Below are positions 8,788 through 17,866 of a DNA stretch of 38,956 nucleotides, in pieces. The stretch's first letter is position 1; each line of letters begins with the position of its first letter. The notes below the pieces were generated by a model. The model saw only the letters and a list, made by a program, of their open reading frames with translations, was not told the DNA's origin and ran no database searches. Origin of the DNA: Klebsiella pneumoniae (GTDB lineage Bacteria; Pseudomonadota; Gammaproteobacteria; Ga0077536); the NCBI GenBank assembly GCA_945862315.1, contig CAMAXW010000034.1, forward strand, positions 1-38,956, read 5' to 3'. A program made the translations under genes and the position numbers.

Positions 8788-9567
8788 TTAGCGCGAGCGT
8801 TTGAGGGTGTTTTGATCAAAGTCACGCAGGCTTAAGCCGGTTCGAAATTGGTAGTCCCGCCAAACGAGGTCGGTTTCTTTGCCCGACTGATGGTTCACCA
8901 TGTGCAAGCGGCTAGCGCGCCAGTATTGGCCCAGGTACTGGGCGTAATCACTTAACGTGAGCGTTTTAAGCAGCGCGTTGCCGCGATTATAGAACTCAAT
9001 TTTGAGCGCTTGGTGCATGGCTTGATCGAGCCAGACCACCCGCCGGGTATAGCCAGAATTCGCATACTGCGGTTGTTGTTCGACGACGTCCACCGCGCGC
9101 CCCTCGAGGGTGTCGGTGCGCAGCAGCGTGTAATGGTATTTCGCTAACTCATCGGAGGTGAGATCTTCGTAGGCAAATTCACTGCCCATAAAAGGCCCAG
9201 ACTTATTGGCTGAGGCAATGCGTTTGACGCGCTTGAGCGCGGGCAGATAGAGCCACTGGTCGTCGGCGGTGAGCGCGTGGGTGTAACTCAGAAAAGCGGT
9301 GCCCGCAATATCGCGGGGCGTGTCGAACAACGTGAGGCTGCGGTCGCCATCGCCCGTGACTTCCAATATTTGGACCCGCAGTTCGCGCTGACTTTCCAGG
9401 CCGTTGGCGTTGCGTAGCGTCATGCTCAACGCGGCCGTGACGTCGCCCCAGCCGCGGTCGCTGGCCTCTGCCTGTTCGGCGATGGCGAGGCCGAGTGCCT
9501 CGGGGGTCGCCGCCAGTGCCGGTTTAGGCAGCAGGAGTGCGGTGAGTAAGATGACCAGCAGGCGCAT
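8788..9567 (-). CDS. Outer membrane lipoprotein-sorting (LolA-like) periplasmic protein
   Basis: This 259-residue protein has a clear signal peptide (MRLLVILLTALLLPKPALA). The mature part fits the LolA-like family often annotated as outer membrane lipoprotein-sorting protein: TLFDTPRDIAGTAFLSYTH, WLYLPALKRVKRIASANKSG, FMGSEFAYEDL. The family is a periplasmic carrier for hydrophobic cargo and usually sits beside an RND/MMPL permease, as it does here: its ATG overlaps the end of the permease gene by 44 bases. GAGGAA seven bases upstream supports the start. It may receive lipid or lipoprotein extracted by the permease; the cargo is not known. It is distinct from classical LolA, which is shorter and stands elsewhere. 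Confidence 0.85.
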   Translation of the reverse strand: MRLLVILLTALLLPKPALAATPEALGLAIAEQAEASDRGWGDVTAALSMTLRNANGLESQRELRVQILEVTGDGDRSLTLFDTPRDIAGTAFLSYTHALTADDQWLYLPALKRVKRIASANKSGPFMGSEFAYEDLTSDELAKYHYTLLRTDTLEGRAVDVVEQQPQYANSGYTRRVVWLDQAMHQALKIEFYNRGNALLKTLTLSDYAQYLGQYWRASRLHMVNHQSGKETDLVWRDYQFRTGLSLRDFDQNTLKRSR

Positions 9568-11905
9568 CGCAGGGTTCCTCGCAGAGCAATAAGAGTGTGG
9601 GCAGCAGCAAGAGATCCAGCAGCAGCGCCAAACCGATCACGATGGCGGTCAGCAGGCCCATGCCGGCATTTAATTCAAAATGCGACAGCGCCAGTACCGC
9701 AAAGCCCGCGATGAGAATCAGGGAGGTAAACAGCATGGCTGGCGCCACTTCGCGATAGGTTTCCCGGACGGCGTCTTGGGCGCTCAGGTTCCGCGTGAGT
9801 CGCGCCCGTTGGTATTTCACGAGAAAGTGGACGGTGTCGTCAATAATGATACCGAGGGTCATGCTGGTGACCACCGATAGCGACAGCGTGATGTTGCCAT
9901 TGAAGATGCCCCATAGCCCGAAGCCCAGCGCCGGGGGCAGTAGGTTAGGTGCCAAACTGATCAAGCCCAGTTTGGTGGAGCGCAACATCAGCAACAACAA
10001 CCCGGAAATGAGTACCAGCGCCACGCCAGTGCCCAGCAGCATGCTGCGGATATTGCGTTGACCAATGTGCGAGAACATCAGGATGCTGCCGGTGCCGACC
10101 GCGGTCTTGGCGTGCGGGGCATTGCTGTGTAACCAGCGCTGCGCGCGTTCGTTGAACGCAATGGCTTGCGAACTCGACAGGGTTTGAATGGCGGTGACGA
10201 GCCGCAGCGCAGATTTATCCACGCTGATTTGGTTATTGAGATCTAGCCCAAAAGGCAGCGACATTTCGTAGAGCAATAAGTACTGCGCTGCCAGTTCGCG
10301 CGTGGCGGGCAGCTGATAGGCGTGAGGATCATCACCGTGCAGGTTCTGGTTGAGGCGCTGCAGGGTGTCGCTAAACGAACTCACATGGCGCACTTCGGGC
10401 TGCGCGCGCAACCAGCGACTGAAAGCCGCGACTTCGCCTAAAAACGCCGGCTCGCTGATGCCACCAGCTGCCCCCGTGTCCAGCGCATATTGCAGGTGAT
10501 ACAGGCCCGTGAGGTTGGCGAGCGTGAAATCGGCATCCCGGCGGAAGGCGGTGGTTTGGTCGAAGTAATGTAAAAAAACATCGTTGAGCCGGTTGCGCGG
10601 GAGATTGCCCAGCACCGCAACCATGAGTACGCAACCGCCCAGCAGCACCGCCCGACGGTGGCGAATGACAAACTCGACCAAGCGCTCGAAGCCAGCCGCC
10701 AATTGGTGGCGGGGCGGGGGCTCGCGCAGCGGCAGGACTGCCAGCAACGCGGGGAGCAGCGTGACGGCAAGTGCGTAGGCCGCCAGATCGCCAAACGCCA
10801 CAATGTTGCCGAGTTGGCGAAAGGGCGGTACGTCGGAGAAATTGAAACTCAGAAAGCCGATGACGGTTGTCACGCTGGCCAGAAAAATAGGTCTGAGGTT
10901 GTCACTGACCGCCAGAATTATCGCCGCGTTGCGCGTGCGACCCGGCACCCAGTGCGCGCGGAAACTGTGCAAAATATGCACGCAGTTGGCAATCGCCACG
11001 GTGAGAATGATCACCGGTGCGGCGGAAATTGGCGGTGATACGGGATAACCCAAATAGCCGGCCAGCCCCATCGCGGCCGCGATCGCAAACCCCACCACCA
11101 AGGCGGTGCTGAGCCCCACCACCACACCGCCTAGCAGCAACGCTACCAGCGCAAATACCAGCGCAAAGCCGGCCGGTACGAGCGTTTGCGCGTCGTGCAA
11201 CGCGGCCTCCGAAAAAGCGTAGTCCATGGCCACCACCCCGGTGAGATGGATGCGGACAGCGGGATATTGCGCCTCGATTTGCCGGGCCAACGCGGCGGCG
11301 GCGGCCATGACGGCCGGCACTTCGTGTTGTTCGTCTTGACCGGGTAGTTGCACCACCACATTGACCGCCGCGGTGCGCCCATCTCGTGCCACCAAATTGC
11401 CCGCGAGGATGGGTTCCGCTAATGCGGTGGCGCGCACGGCGGCCAGCGCGGGTCCGTCGAGCGTGGCGGGTGCTGCCACCAGATCGCGCACCGTGAGTTC
11501 ATCGCCATCGGCCGCCGTGTGTTGAAAGTTGGTGAGGGAATCCACCCGGCTGGTATAGGGGATTTTCCACGCGGCCTCGGTTAACGCGTGGAGCGCGCTG
11601 AGATTGGCCACCGTGAAGGCATCGCCCGTCAGCGGCTCGAGCACCAGCATAACGTTGTCGTTTTTTGTGAAGGTTTTCTCCACCGCCTCGAAGGCAAGGA
11701 GTTCCGGGTTATCGGGGTTGAAAAACACCCGATAGCTGTTGGTCACGCGCAGCGATAAGGCCCCGTAGGCGCCCGCGGCGATGAGCAGGCAGGCCAACGC
11801 AATCACGGCCCATGGGCGCGCCACCACGGCCGTGGCAAAGGCGGTGGCGCGGGGTTCCTGTGTGCCGAGACTGGCGAGCTTGGGCACGGCGGCTGTTACG
11901 GGCAA
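9524..11905 (-). CDS. RND superfamily (MMPL-type) exporter
   Basis: This is a 793-residue inner-membrane protein with the duplicated RND layout. One N-terminal helix (AVIALACLLIAAGAYGALSL) is followed by a periplasmic loop, then a five-helix block (from LVPAGFALVFALVALLLGG), and the pattern repeats in the second half (from MLLGTGVALVLISGLLLLML). FFNPDNPELLAFEAVEKTF after the first helix and IIDDTVHFLVKYQRAR late in the second half are typical of MMPL-like permeases. Proton-driven export of lipids or hydrophobic molecules is the known family role. The longest frame starts with TTG at 11905, 12 bases after the SDR stop; a GTG at 11887 is an alternative. The partner LolA-like gene overlaps its 3' end, pointing to a transport unit. 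Confidence 0.87.
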   Translation of the reverse strand: MPVTAAVPKLASLGTQEPRATAFATAVVARPWAVIALACLLIAAGAYGALSLRVTNSYRVFFNPDNPELLAFEAVEKTFTKNDNVMLVLEPLTGDAFTVANLSALHALTEAAWKIPYTSRVDSLTNFQHTAADGDELTVRDLVAAPATLDGPALAAVRATALAEPILAGNLVARDGRTAAVNVVVQLPGQDEQHEVPAVMAAAAALARQIEAQYPAVRIHLTGVVAMDYAFSEAALHDAQTLVPAGFALVFALVALLLGGVVVGLSTALVVGFAIAAAMGLAGYLGYPVSPPISAAPVIILTVAIANCVHILHSFRAHWVPGRTRNAAIILAVSDNLRPIFLASVTTVIGFLSFNFSDVPPFRQLGNIVAFGDLAAYALAVTLLPALLAVLPLREPPPRHQLAAGFERLVEFVIRHRRAVLLGGCVLMVAVLGNLPRNRLNDVFLHYFDQTTAFRRDADFTLANLTGLYHLQYALDTGAAGGISEPAFLGEVAAFSRWLRAQPEVRHVSSFSDTLQRLNQNLHGDDPHAYQLPATRELAAQYLLLYEMSLPFGLDLNNQISVDKSALRLVTAIQTLSSSQAIAFNERAQRWLHSNAPHAKTAVGTGSILMFSHIGQRNIRSMLLGTGVALVLISGLLLLMLRSTKLGLISLAPNLLPPALGFGLWGIFNGNITLSLSVVTSMTLGIIIDDTVHFLVKYQRARLTRNLSAQDAVRETYREVAPAMLFTSLILIAGFAVLALSHFELNAGMGLLTAIVIGLALLLDLLLLPTLLLLCEEPCDAPAGHLTHRTPAA

Positions 11906-11917
11906 TGCCCTGCTGGT

Positions 11918-12682
11918 CTAGAGCGCGGTCCAGCCGCCGTCCACCGGTAGGGCGATGCCGGTAATGAAAGACGCCTCTTCCGATAACAGCCACGCCACGG
12001 TGTCACCAATTTCGCGTGGTTCGCCCAAGCGTCCTACGGGTTCCTGCGCGGCGTACGCTTCCAGCGGGGTTGAGGTCTGCTGGGCCATGTGTTCCAACAT
12101 CGGGGTTTTGATAATGCCGGGGCACACCGCGTTGACGCGGATTTTCTTTTTAGCGAAATCGAGGGCAGCAGATTTGGTCATGCCCACGACGCCGTGCTTC
12201 GACGCACAATACGCTACGCCCCCGCGGGTCCCCACCAACCCGGCCACCGAGGCGGTGTTGACTATCGATCCGCCGCTGCCTTGGGCGAGAATTTGCTCAA
12301 TTTGGTACTTCATGCACAACCACACGCCCTTGAGGTTCACGGCGATGGTCCGGTCGAAAGCGGCTTCGGTCATTTTGACGGTATTGGTGAAACCGCCATC
12401 GATGCCCGCGTTATTGAAAGCGCCGTCTAGGCGACCAAAATGCTTGACCGCCGTTGCCACGGCGAGTTGGACCGCGCTGGCCTGAGTCACGTCGGTGGCC
12501 AGAAACAGCGCCCGCCCGCCCGCGGCGACGATCTCGGCGGCCACTTGCTGCCCTTGGATTTCGTTGACATCGGCAATCAGTACCGCTGCGCCATCGGCCA
12601 CGCACCGCCGTACCGCCGCGTGCCCAATGCCCGTGCTGCCGCCGGTGATCATGATCACTTTGCCGTCGAGTTTGCCCGCCAT
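11918..12682 (-). CDS. Short-chain dehydrogenase/reductase, probably NAD-dependent
   Basis: This 254-residue classical SDR has the Rossmann motif TGGSTGIG, an aspartate after the second strand (VLIADVN, Asp38) that favours NAD over NADP, NNAGIDGG, and the YCASK catalytic pair (Tyr158, Lys162). It ends with the usual ...FITGIALPVDGGWTAL. AGGAG six bases before the ATG supports the start. It is the first gene of a minus-strand group with the RND exporter 12 bases downstream, so it may modify the exported lipid or sterol-like molecule. The substrate is unknown; neighbourhood is the only hint. Confidence 0.88.
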   Translation of the reverse strand: MAGKLDGKVIMITGGSTGIGHAAVRRCVADGAAVLIADVNEIQGQQVAAEIVAAGGRALFLATDVTQASAVQLAVATAVKHFGRLDGAFNNAGIDGGFTNTVKMTEAAFDRTIAVNLKGVWLCMKYQIEQILAQGSGGSIVNTASVAGLVGTRGGVAYCASKHGVVGMTKSAALDFAKKKIRVNAVCPGIIKTPMLEHMAQQTSTPLEAYAAQEPVGRLGEPREIGDTVAWLLSEEASFITGIALPVDGGWTAL

Positions 12683-12820
12683 AACGCGCTCCTGTGCCGT
12701 TGCGCCCTGCGGGCAGATAACGGTCTATGCCTTGAACTTTAGGAATAAATGTTGCGCCGCGAGGGCCTAACCGGACACGGCTTGGCCCGAGTGTAGCAGA
12801 GCGGTTTGCTGCGAGCGTGG

Positions 12821-12849
12821 TTGATCCGCGGCCCAAGAATCGGTATTAA
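12821..12849 (+). promoter_or_regulatory. Sigma-70-type promoter for the acyl-CoA synthetase
   Basis: TTGATC (12821-12826) and TATTAA (12844-12849) are separated by exactly 17 bases. Transcription would start near 12856, giving a leader of about 43 bases before the ATG at 12899. The site lies in the 216-base divergent region shared with the SDR group, in which I see no equally good minus-strand promoter. Confidence 0.55.
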
Positions 12850-12898
12850 CTTCCGCAGTCAATCACTCCCAACGCCCACCCTCATAAAGGAACCGCGC

Positions 12899-14533
12899 AT
12901 GACGACGATGCTTAAACGTGGCAAGACCTACGACGAAATCATGCAAGGGTTTAGCTGGAACATCCCAGAGCGCTACAACATTGCCAACGATGTGTGTGAC
13001 CGTTGGGCCGGGGATCCCACGCGGGTGGCGCTGGTCTACGAAGATGAAGCCAAACAGGTGCATCGCTACACGTTTCGCGACATCCAGCGACACGCTAATC
13101 GGCTCGCCAATACCCTGCTAGATCTGGGTTTGGTGCGTGGCGATCGGGTCACGCTATTACTGGCACAAAACCCCGAATGCGCGATTGCGCATGTGGCCTG
13201 CTGGAAGGCGGGTCTGGTGTCGGGGCCGTGCTCGGTGCTGTTTGGCAGCGACGCCATTGCTTACCGCATTAATAACTGTCAAACCCGCGCCCTAGTAACT
13301 GACCGCGCCAACTATCCCAAGGTCGCTGCGCTGCGCGCTGAGTGCCCCAGCCTTGAACACGTGTTGGTGATCGACGACACCCCGGAGGGCGCCCTTAATT
13401 TTTGGGGGGCGATCGAGAAGGCCTCTGAGGATTTCGTTAACGTGGATACGGCGGCTGAGGACACGGCTTGGATCAGCTATACCTCGGGTACCACCGGTCA
13501 GCCGAAAGGCTCCGTCCAGCCCCATCGCATGATGCTCGGCCACATTCCCTCGCTGGAATTTATTTACGATTTTTATCCCCAGCCCAACGATGTGCTGTGG
13601 TCGCAGGCCGACTGGGCGTGGATGGCGGGACTGCTGGATGTACTGATGCCAGGCTGGTTCCATGGCTGCACAGTGGTGGCCACGGCCATGAAGGGTTTTG
13701 ACCCCGAATATGCCTACCAGATTCTCGAGCGGCATGCCGTCACCCTCTCGCTGCTCACGCCCACCATGCTCAAGATGATGCGCAGTGTGCCGAACGCGTT
13801 GGCGCGCTATAAGCTGCAGTTGCGGGCGGTGCTGTCGGGCGGTGAGTCGGTGGGTAAAGAGCTTTTTGAGTGGGCCGACCGGGAGTTAAACCTTAAAATC
13901 AACGAAGGTTTTGGGCAGACCGAATGCAATGTGATTCTCGGCAATAACGGCAACGTGATGCCGATCAAACCGGGATCGCTGGGCCGCCCCACGCCGGGCT
14001 CGATTGTGGCGATCATTAACGATGAAGGTGAACTGGTGGCACCCGGTGTGATGGGGCATATCGCCTGCAAACGGCCGCACCCGGTGATGTTCCGCGAATA
14101 CCTCAACCGGCCCGACGCGACCCGCGAAAAATTTATCGGCGAGTGGCTCATCACCGGCGACTTAGGACAGATGGACGGAGACGGTTATTTTTGGTTTCAC
14201 GGCCGCGCCGATGATGTGATCACCAGCGCCGGTTACCGCATCGGGCCTAGCGAAATTGAGGATGCTTTGCTCAAACATCCATCGGTGCGGATGGCCGCCG
14301 CGATTGGCGTGCCGGACCCGGTACGCACCGAAATTATCAAGGCGTTCATTATTCTCGCCCCGGGCATTGCCCCGTCTGATGAGCTGGCGGAAACGCTGCG
14401 AGAGTCGGTGAGGTCACGGCTGGCACGCCACGAGGTGCCGCGCCTGATTGAATTTGTGGATGCGCTGCCGATGACCACGACCGGGAAAATCATGCGCCGC
14501 GAACTACGTGAACGGGAGAAGGGCAAGCACTAG
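12899..14533 (+). CDS. AMP-forming acyl-CoA synthetase (medium-chain/ACSM-like)
   Basis: This 544-residue adenylate-forming enzyme converts a carboxylic acid, ATP and CoA to acyl-CoA, AMP and pyrophosphate. The P-loop YTSGTTGQPKGS is near residue 195; GFGQTECN, the hinge region GRADDVITSAGYRIGP and the C-terminal adenylation lysine in TTTGKIMRREL (Lys530) are all intact. The frame opens 93 bases earlier, but the ATG at 12899 follows AAGGAA at seven bases and fits the family N-terminus. It is monocistronic, with a promoter upstream and a hairpin plus T5 tract downstream. The general layout resembles medium-chain and aryl/branched-acid ligases rather than long-chain FadD. Its product could feed the beta-oxidation genes later in the window; the substrate is not determined. 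Confidence 0.87.
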   Translation: MTTMLKRGKTYDEIMQGFSWNIPERYNIANDVCDRWAGDPTRVALVYEDEAKQVHRYTFRDIQRHANRLANTLLDLGLVRGDRVTLLLAQNPECAIAHVACWKAGLVSGPCSVLFGSDAIAYRINNCQTRALVTDRANYPKVAALRAECPSLEHVLVIDDTPEGALNFWGAIEKASEDFVNVDTAAEDTAWISYTSGTTGQPKGSVQPHRMMLGHIPSLEFIYDFYPQPNDVLWSQADWAWMAGLLDVLMPGWFHGCTVVATAMKGFDPEYAYQILERHAVTLSLLTPTMLKMMRSVPNALARYKLQLRAVLSGGESVGKELFEWADRELNLKINEGFGQTECNVILGNNGNVMPIKPGSLGRPTPGSIVAIINDEGELVAPGVMGHIACKRPHPVMFREYLNRPDATREKFIGEWLITGDLGQMDGDGYFWFHGRADDVITSAGYRIGPSEIEDALLKHPSVRMAAAIGVPDPVRTEIIKAFIILAPGIAPSDELAETLRESVRSRLARHEVPRLIEFVDALPMTTTGKIMRRELREREKGKH

Positions 14534-14546
14534 GCCCGCCTATCAG

Positions 14547-14589
14547 CCGCTCCGGGTGGCCGTCATCGCCTCCGGACGCGGCACTTTTT
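14547..14589 (+). terminator. Probable rho-independent terminator after the acyl-CoA synthetase
   Basis: CCGCTCCGG (from 14547) pairs with CCGGACGCGG (14572-14581) through TCCGG/CCGGA and CCG/CGG with a small internal loop. A T5 tract follows at 14585-14589. The T-tract runs into the stop codon of the convergent gene. The stem is imperfect, so confidence is moderate. Confidence 0.45.
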
Positions 14590-15223
14590 AGTGGCTGCCG
14601 GCGGCGCTAAAAACCCGCTTTATTCTGGCTGTGATCAGCCAGTCTGGGTTTTTAAGTTCAATTTTGAGCGTCAGGCGCTGGCTGCTGGCATCCAGTTGGT
14701 AGGTTTCGACCATCCGTCCACGCGGCGCGAGTATGGTTTCTATTACTAGCTTGCCATCGCGATAGTACGACAGCCCCTCGCCGATGGAGTCGGTGGTGTA
14801 TTCCGTGCCTTTCGCGGAGTAGCTCGGGCCGCCTTCGGTCGGTTTGAAGCTGCGCGCGAGCTTGGCGTCGTAGTCGATGCTCACCGTGTCGCCCTGCTGG
14901 GCGATAGTCAATTTGGTGGCATCCAACAGCCGTTGGATGGCGCCGACGTCTGCCACGGCTTTAAACGCGCGCCGCTCAGCCATCATGTCTTGCTGCTGCC
15001 AATAGCGCTCTTGCGTACTCTGACCGGGCCCGGCACCGGTCTGATCGACCTGCGCGCGCGGCATGCGGCGGATCACGGCCAAACCCTTGAGCGCAGCGGC
15101 AGGGTCGTCGCTTTCATCGGGCAACAAACTCCATTGCCCGCTCAATTCGGGGAGGACGGCAAGCGCCGGCACGCTGGTTAGCAGGGTGACCAAACTCAAA
15201 AGGAGGCAGCGCCGGATAAACAT
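14588..15223 (-). CDS. Exported protein of unknown function
   Basis: This 211-residue protein begins with a signal peptide (MFIRRCLLLSLVTLLTSVPALA). I do not recognise the mature part. It begins LPELSGQWSLLPDESDDP and is mostly polar with predicted beta strands (TKLTIAQQGDTVSIDYDAK, LVIETILAPRGRMVETYQL, LTLKIELKN), like many small periplasmic beta-barrel proteins that open with a GxW...SDDP pattern. A TTG 15 bases upstream could add five residues; the ATG at 15223 gives the cleaner signal peptide and has GGAA upstream. It is divergent from the CoA-transferase operon and convergent with the acyl-CoA synthetase, so the neighbours do not suggest a role. Confidence 0.7.
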   Translation of the reverse strand: MFIRRCLLLSLVTLLTSVPALAVLPELSGQWSLLPDESDDPAAALKGLAVIRRMPRAQVDQTGAGPGQSTQERYWQQQDMMAERRAFKAVADVGAIQRLLDATKLTIAQQGDTVSIDYDAKLARSFKPTEGGPSYSAKGTEYTTDSIGEGLSYYRDGKLVIETILAPRGRMVETYQLDASSQRLTLKIELKNPDWLITARIKRVFSAAGSH

Positions 15224-15395
15224 GTGAGTGGGTTCCAACAGGACGGCACTAGAGTCTAGCGAGCAGGCTCGCTGACGAATAGCTGCGCGGTTCAGGGCAA
15301 TCGGTTATCGTCGGGCGCTAGCAGTTCATTAACGCACAGGACGATTTTATGCAGTCTTTTTGGGTCGCCGGATGGATGAATAAGCAGGGCGCTGT

Positions 15396-16637
15396 ATGCA
15401 ACGCGTGACGGCTAGCGAGGCGGTTGCCGCCATCCCCGATGGGGCTACGGTAATCTTCCCTGGTGGTTGTGCCGAGCCGCGTGATTTTTACGCAGCGTTC
15501 AGCGCCGGGGTGGACCGCTTTAGCCATCTCACGGTTTGTGCGGGGTTCAGTTTTGGACGCTACGCTTATTTAGAACGCGGTTTGGGCACCAACTTTCGGT
15601 TTGTGACCTGGCAGGCGTCGGCGCGGCTGCGCACGCTGTTTGCCGAAAACGATCGTCGCAAACTGGGGTTCGTGCCGTTGCGACTGGCCGATCTGACCCG
15701 CGTGATCCATCGCGACGGGCAGATTAAGCCCGATGTGGTGGTGGTACAGACTTCCCTGCCCACCGCCCAAGGCGAGGTTAGCCTAGGCATTTCGGTGGGG
15801 GCGTTCCCGGATTTCATTGCCAGTGCCAAAATTATCATCGCTGAGATGAACCCCAATATGCCGGTGACCGCCGGTGCCGGGCGTATTCCTTTATCGCAAA
15901 TTACGTTTGCGACGCACTCGGAAACCTCGCTGTGCACCTATCACACGCCGCCCGCGCAGGCGCGTGACCAACGCATCGTCGAGCATGTGTTGGACCTTAT
16001 CCCCGATAACGCTTGGTTGCAGTTAGGCATCGGTGCGGTGCCCGATCGCGTGCTGGCTCGGCTAGCCGACAAACGCGGCATTAATCTTTGCTCCGGATTG
16101 CTCACCGGGGCGCTCCAGGATTTTCTCGCCAAGGCCCGCCATTCGCCCCGGATCATCGTGGGTGAATTAGCCGGCGACGCCGATTTTTATGCGTTCTGTG
16201 GTGCTACGCCGAGCATCGAAATGGCGACCACCCGGGTGACCCACGATGTGGCGAGCTTGGCCGCGCTGCCGCGTTTTGTGTCGGTAAACTCGGCGGTGGA
16301 AATTGACCTACAGGGGCAAAGCAACGGCGAGACCCTAGGTCCCCTGCAAATCAGCGGCGTGGGCGGCAGCATGGATTATGTGGAAGCGGCCACCCAGTCA
16401 GCCGGTGGGGTGTCCATCATTGCCCTGCCGTCGACCACCGAAGATGGCAAGCATTCTAAGATCGTGCCCAAGCTCGCGGCCGGCGCACCGGTGACCACGC
16501 CGCGCTTCGCGGTGGATTGCGTGGTGACGGAGTTCGGTGCTGCGCACTTACGTGGCAAAGACTTATTCGCGCGCGCAGATGCGCTGATTGCCATTGCGCA
16601 TCCAGATTTCCGCGATGCCCTCGCCAACGCCCTGTAA
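15396..16637 (+). CDS. Acetyl-CoA hydrolase/transferase family CoA-transferase
   Basis: The protein has 413 residues, close to 4-hydroxybutyrate CoA-transferase-type enzymes. Shared segments include LQLGIGAVPDRVL, SVNSAVEIDLQGQSNGE, the GVGGSMDY loop, IIALPSTTEDGKHSKIVP and the C-terminal VVTEFGAAHLRGK and IAHPDF. Such enzymes move CoA between acyl groups, normally via a glutamyl-CoA intermediate. AGGG about nine bases before the ATG supports the start. It leads a plus-strand operon with the double-EthD gene 13 bases downstream. The acyl donor and acceptor are unknown. Confidence 0.85.
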   Translation: MQRVTASEAVAAIPDGATVIFPGGCAEPRDFYAAFSAGVDRFSHLTVCAGFSFGRYAYLERGLGTNFRFVTWQASARLRTLFAENDRRKLGFVPLRLADLTRVIHRDGQIKPDVVVVQTSLPTAQGEVSLGISVGAFPDFIASAKIIIAEMNPNMPVTAGAGRIPLSQITFATHSETSLCTYHTPPAQARDQRIVEHVLDLIPDNAWLQLGIGAVPDRVLARLADKRGINLCSGLLTGALQDFLAKARHSPRIIVGELAGDADFYAFCGATPSIEMATTRVTHDVASLAALPRFVSVNSAVEIDLQGQSNGETLGPLQISGVGGSMDYVEAATQSAGGVSIIALPSTTEDGKHSKIVPKLAAGAPVTTPRFAVDCVVTEFGAAHLRGKDLFARADALIAIAHPDFRDALANAL

Positions 16638-16650
16638 CAGCGGATAGACC

Positions 16651-17319
16651 ATGATCAAACTCGTCGTGATTTTTTGTCGGCGGCCAGACCTGACGGTGGC
16701 GCAATTTGGCGCGCATTGGCAGGGCCCGCATGCGCGTCTGGTGGCCCAGTTGCCGGGCTTGCGTCGCTATGTGCAGTCGCAGACGTTGGCGTCGGGGTAT
16801 CGCAAGCGGACCCCCGCCATCGATGGCATGGCCGAGCTGTGGTTCGATGACACCGAGGCGTTGCGTGAAGTGGCCGACTCTCCTCAGTTGGCCGCCGTGT
16901 TGGCGGATGAAACACGTTTCCTCGACGCGGCCACGCGGCGGGAAATCGTCACGGAAGACGTCATCATTAAAGACGGGGCCGCACCGGCAGAGGGTGTGAA
17001 AAACATCGAACTGGTGCACCGCCGTCCCGATCTCACCCCAGAGGCGTTTCACCAGCATTGGGAAATGGTCCACGGCCCGCTGGCCAAAACCATCCCGCAA
17101 ATGTTGCGCTACGTCCAAAGCCACACGCGCTTATCGGCCTATCGCAATAATCGGCAGCCGGTGTTGGATGGCGTGGCGCTGACGTGGTTCATCGATACCG
17201 ATGCCATGCGCGCCTCGGCCCACACCCCAGCGTATGCGCAAACCCGGGCAGATGAGCCCAATTTTGTGGTGGAACCGCTGGATTTCGTGATCACCAAGGA
17301 ACGCGAAATTTCGCTCTGA
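16651..17319 (+). CDS. Tandem EthD-domain protein
   Basis: This 222-residue protein consists of two EthD (dimeric alpha-beta barrel) repeats. The first is MIKLVVIFCRRPDLTVAQFGAHW...GPHARLV...LPGLRRYVQSQ. The second repeats the plan as NIELVHRRPDLTPEAFHQHWEMVHGPLAKTI...MLRYVQSH. Each ends in a DGMAELWF or DGVALTWF strand. EthD proteins are small cytoplasmic dimers linked to ether, polyketide or aromatic metabolism; a fused tandem copy would fold as an internal dimer. It sits between a CoA-transferase and a PPOX-fold protein. The catalytic role is unknown. Confidence 0.85.
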   Translation: MIKLVVIFCRRPDLTVAQFGAHWQGPHARLVAQLPGLRRYVQSQTLASGYRKRTPAIDGMAELWFDDTEALREVADSPQLAAVLADETRFLDAATRREIVTEDVIIKDGAAPAEGVKNIELVHRRPDLTPEAFHQHWEMVHGPLAKTIPQMLRYVQSHTRLSAYRNNRQPVLDGVALTWFIDTDAMRASAHTPAYAQTRADEPNFVVEPLDFVITKEREISL

Positions 17320-17341
17320 ATACCAACGCGGGGAGTTAGCC

Positions 17342-17863
17342 ATGCAGCCGCTGCCAGACCTGACACTCACCGCGATCCTCGACCGCATGCCCGTGGCGCG
17401 GCTGGCTTTGCGCGAACTAGACGATGAGCCCGCGGCGTTGCCCATCGTGTTTGCCCGCGCGGCCGGCGCGCTGTGGTCGCCCATCGACGGCAAGCGCAAG
17501 CGGGGTGGGGCGACGCTAGGCCGCTTGGCGCGCTTGGAACGCGCGCCGCGCGTGATGCTGGTGTTGGACCATTACCACGCAGATTGGTCCACCCTGTGGT
17601 GGCTGCGTTTGCGCTGTGACGCACAGGTGATGGTGGGCGAGCACCCGGATTGGGCCGCGGCGGTAGCGGCGTTGCGCGATAAATATCCGCAGTACCAAAC
17701 CACGCCTTTGTTTCGCGATGAACCCATACTCGTGCGCTTGGTCTGGACTTCGGTGGCTTGGTGGACGGCCGCGCCCGATGGCTTGGCGCGGTGGTTGGCG
17801 GCCCAGCCGCCGGTGCCGGGCACGCTGCTTGGGGCTGGTCCGGCCGCAACCCCCGGTGGCTAG
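17342..17863 (+). CDS. TIGR03668-like PPOX-class protein, possibly F420-dependent
   Basis: This 173-residue split-barrel protein has the pattern of the Rv0121-type PPOX group (TIGR03668): MPVARLALREL, PIVFA, DGKRKRGG, RVMLVLDHYHADWSTLWWLR and LRDKYPQYQTTPLF. Members in actinobacteria are annotated as F420-dependent; in proteobacteria the cofactor is uncertain and no F420 biosynthesis gene is visible here. GGGGAG lies nine bases upstream of the ATG. It is 22 bases after the EthD gene and ends three bases before the desaturase, so it is in the same transcript. It is a second PPOX-fold protein, of a different subfamily from the one at 4310. Confidence 0.78.
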   Translation: MQPLPDLTLTAILDRMPVARLALRELDDEPAALPIVFARAAGALWSPIDGKRKRGGATLGRLARLERAPRVMLVLDHYHADWSTLWWLRLRCDAQVMVGEHPDWAAAVAALRDKYPQYQTTPLFRDEPILVRLVWTSVAWWTAAPDGLARWLAAQPPVPGTLLGAGPAATPGG

Positions 17864-17866
17864 CGT

